Shown piece after piece: positions 11,531 through 22,188 of a stretch of 64,000 bases of DNA (its first letter is position 1; the number at the start of each line of letters is the position of its first letter). The notes under the pieces were generated by a model. It saw only the letters and a list, made by a program, of their open reading frames with translations, had not been told where the DNA came from and ran no database searches. The position numbers and the translations under genes are program-made. Source of the DNA: Eleusine coracana subsp. coracana (taxonomy: Eukaryota; Streptophyta; Magnoliopsida; Poales; Poaceae); NCBI GenBank assembly GCA_032690845.1, contig CM064434.1, forward strand, positions 30,463,069 through 30,527,068. Reading direction: 5' to 3'.

Positions 11531-14060
11531 GTATGGCCTTCAACGTGACCCGTGCTCAGGGCCTTGAACTAAGCCTTGACCAAGTCGAAGTGAGTAGCGA
11601 GCATGCTGAAGGCAAGGCGAACGCCGAAGCGCATGCCCCGACAAATCCACTCACGTCCCGCCTCCATCAGCCCCACGACCAGCTCAACAGGGGCGGCGTC
11701 AGGGGGAAGGTTCACTTCAAGCTCTCGTGCTGCTCGGCCCGTCAGCGTCCGAAGTGTGCCTCCCGCCTCGACATCCTTGCGGAGTGCATCCTCGACCGTC
11801 GCCAGCCTAGAGCCAAGGTCTACGTGAATCCACCATAGTCAACAAAGCTGAAGAGAAGCGAACAATGAGAGGTAAAGAAACACAAAAAGGACTTCACTTT
11901 CCTCCCTCTTACGGGAACTCTGTAGATGTAGTAGATGATCGGCGGCGGCCTTCTCCACCTCCTCATGGTGCCGCTCCTCTTGTCGCAGCGCCAGCTGCAA
12001 CCTGTTGAGCTCCTTAGTGCCAGATGCGGCCTATGCCACCACCTCATTCCTCTCCCTTCGAGCGAGGGCAAGATCATCTACCGCCCTCCCGGCCAGCTCT
12101 AGAGAAGCCTCCAACTTGGACACGCGCATACCGACCAGGGCCTGCTGGGACACTGCGACCGAGGCCTCGCACTCGAGACGCAGCACTCTGTAGGCAGCAA
12201 GGACACGAAGCTCGGTGGGGCTGCACAGGTCCTCCATCAACCAGAGATCGCCCTCCAGCAACACGCTCTCTTCAGGCGATAGAGTGGAAGCCTTGCGACT
12301 GAGAGCATCTACAGCGAGCCCCACGCTAATCAGGGCGAAGTCCCTCATTTTGGTACGGGCCAGGATGGCGAACACATCACTTCCGTCCGCCACCGCGCCC
12401 GCCCACGTCGCGTCGGTTGGAACAGTGCCTCCGGGAACCTCGGCCACTGCCTAAGCCGCAGCCACCTCCGAGCCCGCTGCGGCCGTGGCAACAGCAGGGG
12501 CGTCACGCGCCCGCGACTCCTCTGAAGCAACAGTCACGGTGTCATGCGCCCGCGCCTCCTCCGCAACGACGGCTGCAGCATCATGCACCCGCGCCTCCTC
12601 CGTGGCGGCAGCCGCAGCGTCATGCACTCGCGCCTCCTAGGCCGTGCGAGCTGCCGCATCACATATCCGTCCTTCCTCCACGGCACTCACCTTCAACTGC
12701 TTCATGATAGTTAGCTTCGGACGGTGAGGATCCTACCTTAGGGCCCGGCACTTCTCGATGGGCATGTCATCACCCGCTTGCTCCTCCCGAGGAAGCTTCT
12801 CCATGGCTGCGGTTAGGGACGAGGTCCTGGCCACAACCGGTGTTTCGACCCGCGTCGACTTGACCACCCCCTGGATGGGGGAGCTGCCCTCTAGGGTCGG
12901 CGCAACGGAGGCGTGCCCGACCGGTGCCACCGCTCGCAAGCTCTCAACCAACCCGAACCGACTCAACGTGCCTGAGCCGGCGGAGGCCAACGAGACCAGG
13001 GACGACCCTACCCCCAGAGTCAGGCGCATGAAGGGCACGTACCCCAAGCCAGCTGCCAGACCGACATCACCACTAAGAATGTTGTCGTCGTCATCGTCGT
13101 CGTCATCACCATGGTCATCACCCACGTCACTGACGTACTCTCTGTCGTCGGCGCCATCATCCCTGGCGGAATCCTCAAACCCGCTCAGGCCCTCCGAGTC
13201 ATCAGAGTCCTCTTCCTCAGTCGATTCAGTCGATGGGGTGTTTGGCTTCCCCCCGCCGCTCCTTCTCCTCTCATAGCGCCTGGCGCTACCGCGACCTCTC
13301 CTGCTTCTCAAGCTTCGCTCGGATGTCAGCGTCCTTCTTTCTCCTCACCTCCCTCCGCGCTTCCTGCTGTGCCAGGTCCCTGAAACGATAGGCGGTCTGA
13401 TCCACCACCCCCTCTGGTGGTTGGAGGGAGGGGGTCCGGATGAGACACACCCATTGGGACTTAATGCAAAAAAGGTGAGGATAATCCGATAGAATCAAAT
13501 CGCAACTAGAGCAAAGAAGAAAGAAAAGGGGGCGAATCCGTACCACCTCAACCGCGTGCGGGTCGGGGTGCATTGCGGAGCACCCAGAATGGGCCAGGCT
13601 GGCGTAGACAGACCCAGCGCCACCTTCACCCGCCTCGCCACCTCGATGTCGGGAAGCAACTCCTCCGCCATCATGTTGCCCGTCACTGCACGACTGTCGC
13701 CGTCAACGAGGAACATTAGGAGGTTGCGGTGGCACAATAGCGCGAACCACTTCTTGTGGTACCACCTGACAACCCCCACGCCATCAAGTCCCGACTCCTT
13801 GAGGTGGGCGATGGCCACGAGCGTGCTCCCGATCCACTTCTTCCCTTTCTTCCCTATCCCCCACTTCCAACGACCTGGGGCCTCGGCGATGTCGCGCCCA
13901 GTGAACTCGGGGACGGGGTGCAACTCCTCGATGTGCAGGTAGAACCACCACCTATGCCACCCAGAGTGGGTGGTCGGAGTCGACATCTAGATGTACCTGC
14001 CCGCACGATCATTGCAAAGGCAGCCCCGGGGGCATTGCGCCTGATGCAGAAGACGAGGAA

Positions 14061-14341
14061 TGTAACATCCTGGCCCAAGCCTTAATAGGATTGATAGAAT
14101 ATTCATACCAACAAGTTGCAACTTCTTCTCCGGAAGCTCATCTCCAAAGAACTCCAAAGTTAAGCATGCTTGACCTGGAGCAATTTAGGAATGGGTGACC
14201 GACCGGGAAGTTTGTCCGGGGTGCGTACGAGTGAGGACAAAGTGCGCAGAAAAGACATGTGTTGGTCTGTGAGGATAGTCTTGAGATCCTAGAGAGCTGC
14301 CAGGGTAAGCGGGGCTGGCCTCGGAGGGGCGGGACATTACT
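14061..14341 (+). repeat. Cassandra LTR 1 with 5S rRNA-like domain
   Basis: This LTR is 281 bp. The 5S-like part is about 14103-14222. It keeps the polymerase III internal control regions in recognisable form: AAGTTAAGCATGC at 14157-14169 (A-box region) and AGGAATGGGTGACC at 14187-14200 (C-box region). Many substitutions elsewhere show it is not a functional 5S gene. The last base before the PBS is T rather than A. Confidence 0.93.
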
Positions 14342-14545
14342 ATTGGTATCAGAGCCGACACTCAGGGTTTCATGGGCGTGTGGGGTCGCAGTTGCGCAGG
14401 CATGGTGTGCATGGCTAGTGTGGGCCCGGAGTGGTCATACAGCATGGCACATGCGCCGGCACTGGGCACATGGACATCGCCAAGAGGGGACGTTCCTAGC
14501 TTTGGGTTGATCGACAAGGACGTCGATCTTCTAAGGGGGTGAGAG
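14342..14545 (+). other. Cassandra internal domain 1 (PBS to polypurine tract)
   Basis: The domain is about 204 bp. It begins with ATTGGTATCAGAGCCGACAC (initiator tRNA-Met primer site) and ends with CTTCTAAGGGGGTGAGAG. No credible coding sequence is present. Domain 2 at 14824-15026 is nearly identical, with a few substitutions and a 3-bp shorter LTR junction. Confidence 0.9.
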
Positions 14546-14823
14546 TGTAACATCCTGGCCCAAGGCTTACTAGGATTGATAGAATACTCATACCAACAAG
14601 TTGCAACTTCTTTTCCGGAAGCTCATCTCCAAAGAACTCCAAAGTTAAGCGTGTTTGGCCTGGAGCACTTTAGGGATGGGTGACCAACCGGGAAGTTTGT
14701 CCCGAGTGAGCACGAGTGAGGACAAAGTACGCAGAAAATACATGTGTTGGTCTATGAGGATAGTCTTGAGATCCTAGAGAGCTGCCAGGGTAAGCGGGGC
14801 CGGCTTTGGAGGGGCGGGACGTT
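14546..14823 (+). repeat. Cassandra LTR 2 (central, shared)
   Basis: The central LTR is about 278 bp and serves as 3' LTR of the first unit and 5' LTR of the second. The 5S-like part is at about 14588-14706. Its 3' end is shortened by about 3 bp relative to the outer LTRs (GGGACGTTA before the PBS). Confidence 0.93.
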
Positions 14824-15026
14824 ATTGGTATCAGAGCCGACCCTCAGGGTTTCACGGGCGTGTGGGTCGCAGTTACGCAGGCATGGTGTGCATGGCTGGT
14901 GTGGGTTCGGAGTGGGCATACAGCATGGCACATGCGCTGGCACTGGGCACATGGACATGGCCAAGAGGGGACGTTCCTAGCTTTGGGTTGATCGACAAGG
15001 ACGTCGATCTTCTAAGGGGGTGAGAG

Positions 15027-15307
15027 TGTAACATCCTGGCCCAAGGCTTAATAGGATTGATAGAATACTCATACCAACAAGTTGTAACTTCTTTTCCGGA
15101 AGCTCATCTCCAAAGAACTCCAAAGTTAAGCGTGCTTGGCCTGGAGCAATTTAGGAATGGGTGACCAACCAGGAAGTTTGTCCTGAGTGAGCACAAGTGA
15201 GGACAAAGTGCGCAGAAAAGACATGTGTTGGTCTGTGAGGATAGTCTTGAGATCCTAGAGAGCTGCCAGGGTAAGCGGGGCTGGCCTTGGAGGGGCGGGA
15301 CATTACA
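15027..15307 (+). repeat. Cassandra LTR 3
   Basis: This LTR is 281 bp with an intact TTACA terminus next to the AGGAA target duplication. The 5S-like part is at about 15069-15188 and its A-box region reads AAGTTAAGCGTGC, identical to the usual plant 5S sequence. It is the copy closest to the 5S consensus in that box. Confidence 0.93.
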
Positions 15308-15753
15308 AGGAAGAAGTAGCACCACAGATTAAAGTTGGGCGCGATGCCGAGGAACCCCTTGCATAAGGCCACGAAGGCCAAGATGTGCTGAACCCCATTG
15401 GGATTCAGGTGCTGCAGCTCCGCCCCGTAATGATAGTGCAAGGCCCTGAGGAAATCGTGCGCCGACCTCCCCAACCCCCGCTTGTGGAAGGGGATGAACG
15501 AGACCGCGTAGCCCGTTGGGGGCTCCGACCGCAGCTCATTCCCCGGTACGATCCACTCCACTGCCGTGGTGAGGGGCACGAGGAGTCCGGCCTAGACGAG
15601 CCCCTCCACCTCCTTCATCACAATGGACCTAGAGAAGACCGACATGGCAGCAACGAGGTGGTGGCAAGGAAGACGAGAGGGGAAGGAAAGACAAAGGAGA
15701 GAGCGTGCGAGTGAAACTAGTGGAAGGAAGAGGAAGGATTCGGCATTAACAGG

Positions 15754-15762
15754 TTTAAATAG
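15754..15762 (-). promoter_or_regulatory. TATA-like box upstream of the antisense ORF
   Basis: The minus strand reads CTATTTAAA about 110 bp upstream of the aORF start codon at 15645, in otherwise GC-rich sequence. The spacing suits a core promoter with a short 5' UTR. This is inferred from position and sequence only. Confidence 0.45.
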
Positions 15763-15769
15763 GGGTTCG

Positions 15770-17970
15770 CGCCCGGCGCACAATCGTGACGGACTACGAG
15801 GATCCCATCCATCGACCACCAGGTAAAAAATCTCTCAACTCCCCACTCCACAACATGCGTGCAGGCGCAGCACCCCATGCTCCTCCATAACTCCAACCAC
15901 CTACCCCGACGAAAACCTCTCAGCTCCAGCAAACGGCCCCGTGAACCACGGACCCCACCACTGCTTCCACTTTGGCAGAAAAGACGCTCCCTCGACTGCC
16001 GCGACATGAGCACCAGGTAAATCGCTTTCATCCAACCTCTTCCTTTTTATTTGGGGTGTGGGGCCGGCCACGCAAGGCCTATCCAAGCCCCACGCCACGC
16101 TCCAAGTTCTAAAGCAGGAAGGTCGCATAGGTCCCACCTCCCAGGCCACATCATGATAAGGTTCCTGATGAGCAAGGACAAAGAAGGAGAGGGACGAGTC
16201 ACACAACTCCGCCACGGGACGAACAACGCAGGTAAGACGGGATAAGGGGCTAAAAATGCCTCGACGGCCCAATGGTGCTATGGTTCAGCGGAGGGGTTCG
16301 ACAGCCATCGAGAGTACAAAATAGAGTGAGGGGCACGAGCGATGGGCACACTCAGCGGCCAATACCCTGACTCCTGAGAGTCGTGGGCATCACGAAGTAG
16401 CATTTGAGTCCCGTTCCAACTCGCCTCTTGCTATCTCCCCGAAGAGAGGCATCTAGCCACAACGACCTACCGAATGGTCGTGACAACCAGTCGAGTCGGA
16501 AAGATGGATTTATGAGACCAACCACTAGCTGGTTCGGTGGAGCCTCGTCAACGGGGGACCGGGGGTCTCACTCGAACAAACCCGACAATAGCTCACCGAC
16601 GCCAAGGCAAAATCATGGCCTGGCTCTATCATCTGTCCCACGAATGGGACGCGGAAGGAGAAAACAAAAAAGTTGAAACAACCCCTCGACCGTTCCCTCC
16701 GCATCAAGCGAGAACGCGAGAGTCGGCATTGCCAAACAAGACCTAACGGCAGGGTCACAATTCATTATTCCTTAAACAAGACCATTTGAGGTCAACTTAT
16801 ACAAGAAGTCACTTCCTTTCTCCCCTTATAACAAAGGCGAGTCTCAATGACTCAGAAACAAGGAGACAAGAAAAAGGAGTTGGCCTAGGAGGCCTGGTAC
16901 AAACGAAAAGGCGGTATCCGCACCTCAGCAGGTACATATGAGGTCAAGCACCTATGATGCTTCATCGTCGGGGAAAGATGCCCTCATATGAGGCTAGCCA
17001 TTTCCGCCTACGAGGAAGGCGAGCAGCTTGGCCGCATCGTACGGCTGTTGCTGGAGCTGCCTCTTTGGCCTAAGGACCCTCCTGACAGCAGGGAGTCTGA
17101 CCCGGCGCCTCTCTCTTGCCTCATCCCTACGGATGCCATCAAGAACGAACAAGACAAGACCTGATAGGCCATGGAAACGTACCATACGAGATCTCCTTAA
17201 ACATCACCCTGCATGAATAAGGTGGGGACATAACGAAAGTCGAGCCAACTTCCTCACGGCCGACAAGGCAGCCACGCCGGAGTGCTTGAAAGTCTATTGC
17301 CATTGGATCCCCTCCCCATCCCCGTCACCTGGGGCATCATCACACTCGAAAGCCATAAAGACAACAGTCTAGTAAGCGGGAGCCGCTCGCCCCCCAGACG
17401 TCCCAAAACTTGATGTCTAAAGCTTAGGCATGAGGATGAAATAACACACTACTTAGCAGCACCCTTAAATAGCCGAGCAGGGCCATCCCCTTAGACACTC
17501 TGCCCGGGTGACGTGCTCGAGGCAGCATTGAATGGGACGCCGGCATGCCGCATCAGGACAAGAGTTTGACAGTACCGGCAGCGCCACGCGCTGCGTCCTA
17601 CGCGAGAGGAATCCCGCCTCGGGTTGGGTTAGTGACTGGAGACCTCCTGAGCGACCGCTACGATAGACCACGGACCCATGAAAAGATGCCCCTGCACACC
17701 ACACGTTGGAAGAGGACAAGAAGTTTGCTGCTCGGGCCACGTCAAGTCGCGACTTTTTAGACAAAACACTGCGAGACGTCCTGCAGTAGCTCTGCAGACT
17801 GGGTCCTTCCCTTCGCTGGCACTCCATGCCGCCCACTCTACCCAAGGCCATGAACGCCCAGATTCCCACGTAAATCACGTCCGATAAACAAAGCCAAAGA
17901 ACGAGTCTGCATGGACTCCTCATCTGGCTCGGGGACTACACCCGACGGGTGCGCTCACATGCACCACTCT
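15770..17970. other. Non-coding part of the Tat gypsy fragment
   Basis: GC-rich sequence without a convincing gene; open frames of 60-150 codons on both strands have no recognisable domain. The position corresponds to the region between the antisense ORF and the 3' LTR in Tat elements. The retroelement-like motif CTCGGGGACTACACCCGACG lies near its right end, where the adjoining copia integrase begins. Confidence 0.5.
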
Positions 17971-17984
17971 CGTGTTGTGAAAGA

Positions 17985-19872
17985 ACCCGCTAAGGCTACA
18001 TCAGTTCACAGCTTCTGCCCAAAAACACTTGTTCATCTTTGCGTTGGACAGCATGCATCGAGCCTTCGAGATGATGGTTCTGTTCATGCGCTCAGCCACA
18101 CCATTTTGCTACGGAGTGTACGGTATGGTGTGATGCCTGACAATGCCTTCTTGCCTAGAATAATCATCAAAAACATCCAAAGAAAATTCTCCACCATTAT
18201 CAGTACAAAGCACTTTTACCTTCTTTTCAGTTTGCCTCTCTATCATAACTTTCCATTCTTTAAAAGCAGCAAAAGTATCACTCTTATGTTTCAGAAAATA
18301 AGGCCATACTTTTCTAGAGTAATCATCAATAATAGTAAGCATGTAACGAGCACCATCAAGAGATGGCCTATGAGAGGGACCCCATAAGTCAGCATGTACA
18401 TAATCAAGAGTACCTTTGGTGGTATGAACAGCGGTGTTGAACTTAACCCTTTTATGCTTCCAAAAAATACAATGCTCACAAAACTTCTTGCTACTCAAAG
18501 TACAGCCTTTCAGTAGGTTCCTCTTCATCAATTCTGCCATACCAAGTTCACTCATATGTCCAAGACGCATATGCCAAAGGTTAGTCTTATTAGGTTCAGA
18601 TTTAGAAATAGCAGCAGTGGAACCAGAACCATGTAAAGTACTACCTCTAAGAACATATAAATTTGCAGAATTCAGATCACCTACCAACCATACAAGGGAA
18701 CCTTTTGCAATCTTTAAAACTCCACCAGAACCGGAATACTTAAACCCTTCTGCATCAAGACTGCTAACCGAGATAAGATTTCTGGTCATATCTGGAATAT
18801 ACCTAATATTTGCTAGTGTGCGTATCATGCCATCATGTGCCTTGATCTGAACGGAGCCTATGCCCATAATCTCACGTGGGTTATCATCTCCCATACGCAC
18901 CACATCTCCCTTCTGCACAGGTTCATAAGAGCTAAACCAATCTCTATTAGTGCAGATATGAAATGAACATGCGAAATCAAGTATCCATTCATCATGACTA
19001 GAAACACAACCAGCAAGAACAGCCAAACAATCTCCCGAATCTGAGTTACTTGCAGCAGCAACTGATGCCTTACCAGCGGAATTATTTTTTCTATTGTCCT
19101 TATTCTTCAGTTTCCAACACTCCTCAATAAAATGAGTTTTCTTCTTGCAATACTTACAGAACTTCTTGGAGGGCGGTTTGGACTTCGAGCGGCCTCTACC
19201 GTCATGGCTCTTCTCCTGCTCGTTACCGTCATTGGACGATCTCTGCTCAGTTCTTCCTCTAACATGTAGTGCATCGCCCTTGGAAGACGACAACCCATCA
19301 GAGTGCACCATGCCTTTCATCTTCTCCCTGGATTGGAGCGCCTCATAAACCTCCACAACGGTTAGTTCATCACGGCTCAAAAGTATGGTGTCTTGAAAAT
19401 TAGCAAATGAACTGGGAAGAGAACATAAAAGTAAGAGGCCTAGATCCTCATCATCATACACAACTTCCATCGACAACAGATCGGCAACGATCTCCTTGAA
19501 AACAGATATGTGGTTCAACACTGAACCACCCTCCTGCATCTTGAGCGTGAACAGCTTCATCTTCATATGCATCTTACTGGTTAGATCTTTGGAAATACAG
19601 ACCGATTCTAGTTTCAGCCAAAGTTCTGCAGCACTCTTTTCCTGCAGTACTTCTCGCAAAATATCATTAGATAGATGAAGCTGAATTAGGGACAGAGCCT
19701 TACGATCCTTGCGCTTCTCCTCATCCATCCACGTCTCCTTCTTCTTACTGAAACCTTCCAACGCCTCATCGAGATCATGAGTTTGCGCCAAAACAGCCCG
19801 CAACTTAACTTGCCACAGCGAGAACCTTGTGCTGTAATCCAGCAGTGGTAGATCATACTTCATCGACACCAT
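17985..19872 (-). pseudogene. Copia gag-protease-integrase polyprotein (truncated)
   Basis: The 587-codon open stretch from 19872 carries, in order, the UBN2 gag core (FSLWQVKLRAVL, LHLSNDILREVL), a zinc knuckle (CKYCKKKTHFIEEC, about residues 238-251), a protease and the integrase (WHMRLGHMSELGM, CEHC, VHADLWGPS, CTDNGGEF). The protease motif reads LDFACSFHIC where the family has LDSACS, so a residue next to the catalytic Asp has changed. A stop at about 18108 after IPYTP, and loss of everything after AEAVN near 17990, make it non-functional. Confidence 0.88.
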
Positions 19873-19901
19873 CGAGAAATAACCTCAGCTCTAGTACCAC
19901 T

Positions 19902-20203
19902 TGTTATAAACTAATTCCGCTAATACGATGAAGAACAAAGAAATCAAACCACAGAGGACACGAGATTTAACATGGAAAACCCTCCCAAAGCAGAAGGGAA
20001 AAAATCATGGGTGCCAGCCAACAAAACTTCACTATCAAGAGTTAGGGTTATAACATCGATGAGATGACGGTGGCTTACAAGAAGACAATAATCATAGGGT
20101 AAAACCCTAAACGAGATTATGTACCGTACCGGTGACGGGCCTCCGCTTCGCTCCGTAAGAAGTCGGCCTCTATTTAACAATGAATTTGGAACATAACTCA
20201 ACA
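19902..20203 (-). repeat. 5' LTR of the Tork-like copia element
   Basis: The LTR is 302 bp on the minus strand, from TGTTGAGTTATG at 20203 to AGTTTATAACA at 19902, with TGTT/AACA ends. The adjoining PBS (about 19889-19900) reads GTGGTACTAGAGC on the minus strand, a variant of the tRNA-Met complement. The flanking bases AGCTC at 20204-20208 should be one target duplication. Confidence 0.85.
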
Positions 20204-20373
20204 AGCTCGTATCGGCGAGGCGTGGGAGGTGGGCGAGGTAGTGCAGGTGCGCCGCCCGCCGTAGCCCAGGCGGTCGTTGAGGCCGCTAAAGCGCGAGCTC
20301 TCACGGAGGGGGTACTAGTCATCTTTGATGGAGAGGTCCAGTGGCGCGGTCTAGAAGCCGTCATTGCTCCTGG
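20204..20373. other. GC-rich intergenic stretch
   Basis: A short Ala/Gly-rich frame runs on the plus strand (SYRRGVGGGRGSAG... ending at 20377), but no domain or start is supported. It may be the edge of an old gene fragment cut by the copia insertion on its left and the TIR element on its right. Confidence 0.3.
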
Positions 20374-20669
20374 CTAGGAAAGAATTTTTGGTATAAGAAA
20401 AATATCGGGAGTCATCGATAAACACGATATATCAGAAATATCGGTGATTTTGGCAAACAAAATTAATTATTTTTTTAATTTTTTTACATTATTTGAGAAG
20501 AAAGGGCTTAAATCTATAAACTATCATAGTTATGAATATAATCAAAGTAGTTTTTGTTTAATAAACATACTTAATGATAAAATTCGGCGATAAAAATTAT
20601 ATTGGACCTCACCGATAAATACGATATTTCAGATATATCGGTGAAATTTTGCCAAAAATTTTTTCCTAG
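20374..20669. mobile_element. MITE-like terminal-inverted-repeat element, about 296 bp
   Basis: The left end CTAGGAAAGAATTTTTGG and right end CCAAAAATTTTTTCCTAG form an imperfect TIR. Inverted homology continues inward: CGATAAACACGATATATCAG on the left pairs with a related stretch near 20612-20640. Both ends carry AATATCGG/TATATCGGTG motifs. It is AT-rich and encodes nothing. A target duplication could not be fixed, so the superfamily is undecided. Confidence 0.65.
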
Positions 20670-21840
20670 CTCGTAGCGGCCGCACAAAGTTTTGAGGGGC
20701 AGGAGTGGATCTGAATGGAGGAGGAGCCGCTGGCGGTATGGGATGTGGGGATGCAAATGGGGGAACAGAGGGAAGCAAATCACACGAGAGGAAAATCCGG
20801 GATGCGTACTTGCAGGCGGGTAACTTTCTACGGTGAAAGAAGTCATGATTTAGGTGGCAGACTACACCGAAATTACATAGAAAAGATTGTAATGTCATAT
20901 ATCATAGTGGGTCCGGACTTAATCACAGGGTTAAATTCAAATGAGATCTAAAATCAAAGGCTAGGATATGATGGGTATATGAATTTCATACTGGGTTTAG
21001 ATGGACTGATGTTTAATCTTTATAGTATAGAAGAGGAAAAAGGTGCACTGTAACTAATGATGCAACAATTTGTTTGAAATCATATGACTGAAGACTTACT
21101 AACCAGGATTTGAAATTAATTGGCCAGTAGGATTGTCGTATCGGTGGGTTTGATCTAATCCAGAAAAAAAATAACTACTGAGTATATTTGAAACTCATTT
21201 CATATTGTTCAAAGAAGGCTGCTGCTGTCCAGCGCAACGCATCGCCCTACATCCCCATCTGGAGGAGATCAAGGACGTGCAGAGCCCCCTCCCCCCTGCA
21301 GAGGATGCCCCTCTGGTTCTCGAGGACGTGCACGGCAGGCGACCGAGCTATCAAATCCACTGTTAAGCAAGGAACAACGCATGCAGAATTGCAGATACGC
21401 AGTTCATGTACTGTGGCGGAGAGCTGAGCTGAGCACCAATGATAAACTCCACGCCCTTCATCAATTCCTTCTTCCCCTGCAGCCCCATACGCGAACACTG
21501 TTCCATCAATACCGAGTAGAACAACGCCTGGCTATCGATCGGGCGCGGTGGCTGCCAATCGCGCGCCTCGTCATCGCCTTGTGCGCCCATACCGCCTGCA
21601 CAGGTTTCTCCTCTGCCTGTGCCGTGGCCGGCCGGACGCAATCATTCGCCCATGATCACACGAACAGAGAGAACGGGTGGCTAATCCCAACACGGCATGC
21701 AGCTCGCACTGGCAACGTTGCAGAGCAGCTGCGGGCCTTGCCGTGAGAGAGAGAGAGTCAGAGAGAGAGAGAGATGAGCCGCTGACTGAAGCAAGCAGCT
21801 GGGCACCACGGACTGGTCGACTGGAGCTTTGGTTGCAGGG
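20670..21840. other. Intergenic, no gene recognised
   Basis: Only short unrelated frames are present. A GA-rich run (GAGAGAGAGAGTCAGAGAGA) lies at about 21747-21772. Nothing else could be supported. Confidence 0.4.
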
Positions 21841-21918
21841 AGGTAGCAGGGCCAGTGAGTGAGAAACGTACCGTGTGTTAGGTAGCAGGGCCAGTGAGTG
21901 AGAAACGTACCGTGTGTT
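21841..21918. repeat. Perfect 39-bp tandem duplication
   Basis: The unit starting AGGTAGCAGGGCCAGTGAGT occurs at 21841-21879 and again at 21880-21918 without mismatch. The second copy runs into the left end of the MITE-like element at 21915. Confidence 0.95.
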
Positions 21919-22188
21919 TGGTTGGAGAAATGGAGCTAACTTGGTTAGATCCATTCTATTTTTAGCGAGTTTCAATGAGTGGTGGGAGCGAAGTGGGTTC
22001 AGAAAGAAATATTCCTATTAGATCCGGGTTTGTTCCGTCTGTGAAAATTTGAGGGACAGAGTCAATCCGTCTGGGTTGCATCCATATGAGAGTTTAACAG
22101 GTGGGATCATTCATCCCAGATTTTTAATTTCTTCATTCAAACAGAAATTAGAATGAACTCATCCCTAATAAAAAAAAATAACCAAACA
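21915..22188. mobile_element. Possible Tourist/Harbinger-like MITE
   Basis: The left end TGTTTGGTTGG and right end ATAACCAAACA form a 9-bp inverted repeat, a common terminus type in grass MITEs. The interior is AT-rich and non-coding, with weak inward inverted similarity (CCATTCTATTTTTA against TTCATTCTAATTTCTG on the other strand). No target duplication was found. Confidence 0.4.

Larger units (their letters stand above)
14061..15307 (+). mobile_element. Cassandra-type TRIM, tandem three-LTR form
   Basis: The structure is LTR (14061-14341), internal (14342-14545), LTR (14546-14823), internal (14824-15026), LTR (15027-15307). The LTRs start TGTAACATCCTGG and end in TTACA or a variant. Each internal domain starts with a tRNA-Met PBS (TTGGTATCAGAGCC) and ends with a purine tract (CTAAGGGGGTGAGAG), and encodes nothing. 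Each LTR includes a roughly 120-bp 5S rRNA-like sequence, the hallmark of Cassandra elements. A perfect 5-bp duplication, AGGAA, flanks the whole array (14056-14060 and 15308-15312), so the trimer behaves as one insertion. TRIMs are non-autonomous and depend on proteins from other elements. Confidence 0.95.
11555..15645 (-). pseudogene. Antisense 'gypsy-type transposon' extra ORF (aORF), interrupted by Cassandra
   Basis: The start at 15645 (MSVFSRSIVMKEVEG) is followed by a stop near 15595 and then a region with TTAVEWIVPGNE, FHKRGLGRSAHDFLRALHYH and CKGFLGIAPNFNLWCYFF. This matches the plant-specific domain of extra ORFs in Tat gypsy elements (Pfam 'putative gypsy type transposon'). The frame is interrupted by the TRIM at 14061-15307 and resumes exactly on its other side. 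Downstream pieces include FYLHIEELHPVPEFTGRDI and VRWYHKKWFALLC (13986-13495), an acidic DDDDDDDD run (about 13110-13085), and coiled-coil segments ending near 11560 (SRLATVEDALRKDVE). Frame changes suggest introns or decay. Function in the element is unknown. Confidence 0.75.
11281..17970. mobile_element. Rearranged Tat-type Ty3/gypsy fragment with an antisense extra ORF
   Basis: A plus-strand RNase H fragment (11310-11530) is followed directly by a minus-strand ORF of the 'putative gypsy-type transposon' kind (15645 down to 11555). Tat-lineage elements such as Grande and Retand carry such an ORF in antisense between pol and the 3' LTR. The integrase that should lie between them is absent, so a deletion is inferred. 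The right end contains CTCGGGGACTACACCCGACG (about 17929-17948), similar to sequence near the 3' end of Grande-like elements (from memory). Neither LTR is recognisable. A Cassandra TRIM array is inserted at 14061-15307. Confidence 0.75.
17980..20203 (-). mobile_element. Ty1/copia element (Tork-like), 3'-truncated
   Basis: On the minus strand this element has a 5' LTR (20203-19902), a PBS, gag, protease and integrase, and then breaks off inside the integrase at about 17985. RT, RNase H and the 3' LTR are missing. The lineage name is tentative, based on the compact gag that starts MVSMKYDLP and a short 302-bp LTR. Confidence 0.85.

Noticed and set aside
14103..15188. Functional 5S rRNA genes
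   Set aside because: The 5S-like sequences are diverged in many positions and lie inside LTRs with TG/CA ends, PBS and PPT; they are Cassandra LTR parts.
14259..15325. Small frames with repeated MLVCEDSLEILESCQGK-like starts
   Set aside because: They are repeated only because the Cassandra LTRs are repeated; they cover 5S-like and PBS sequence.
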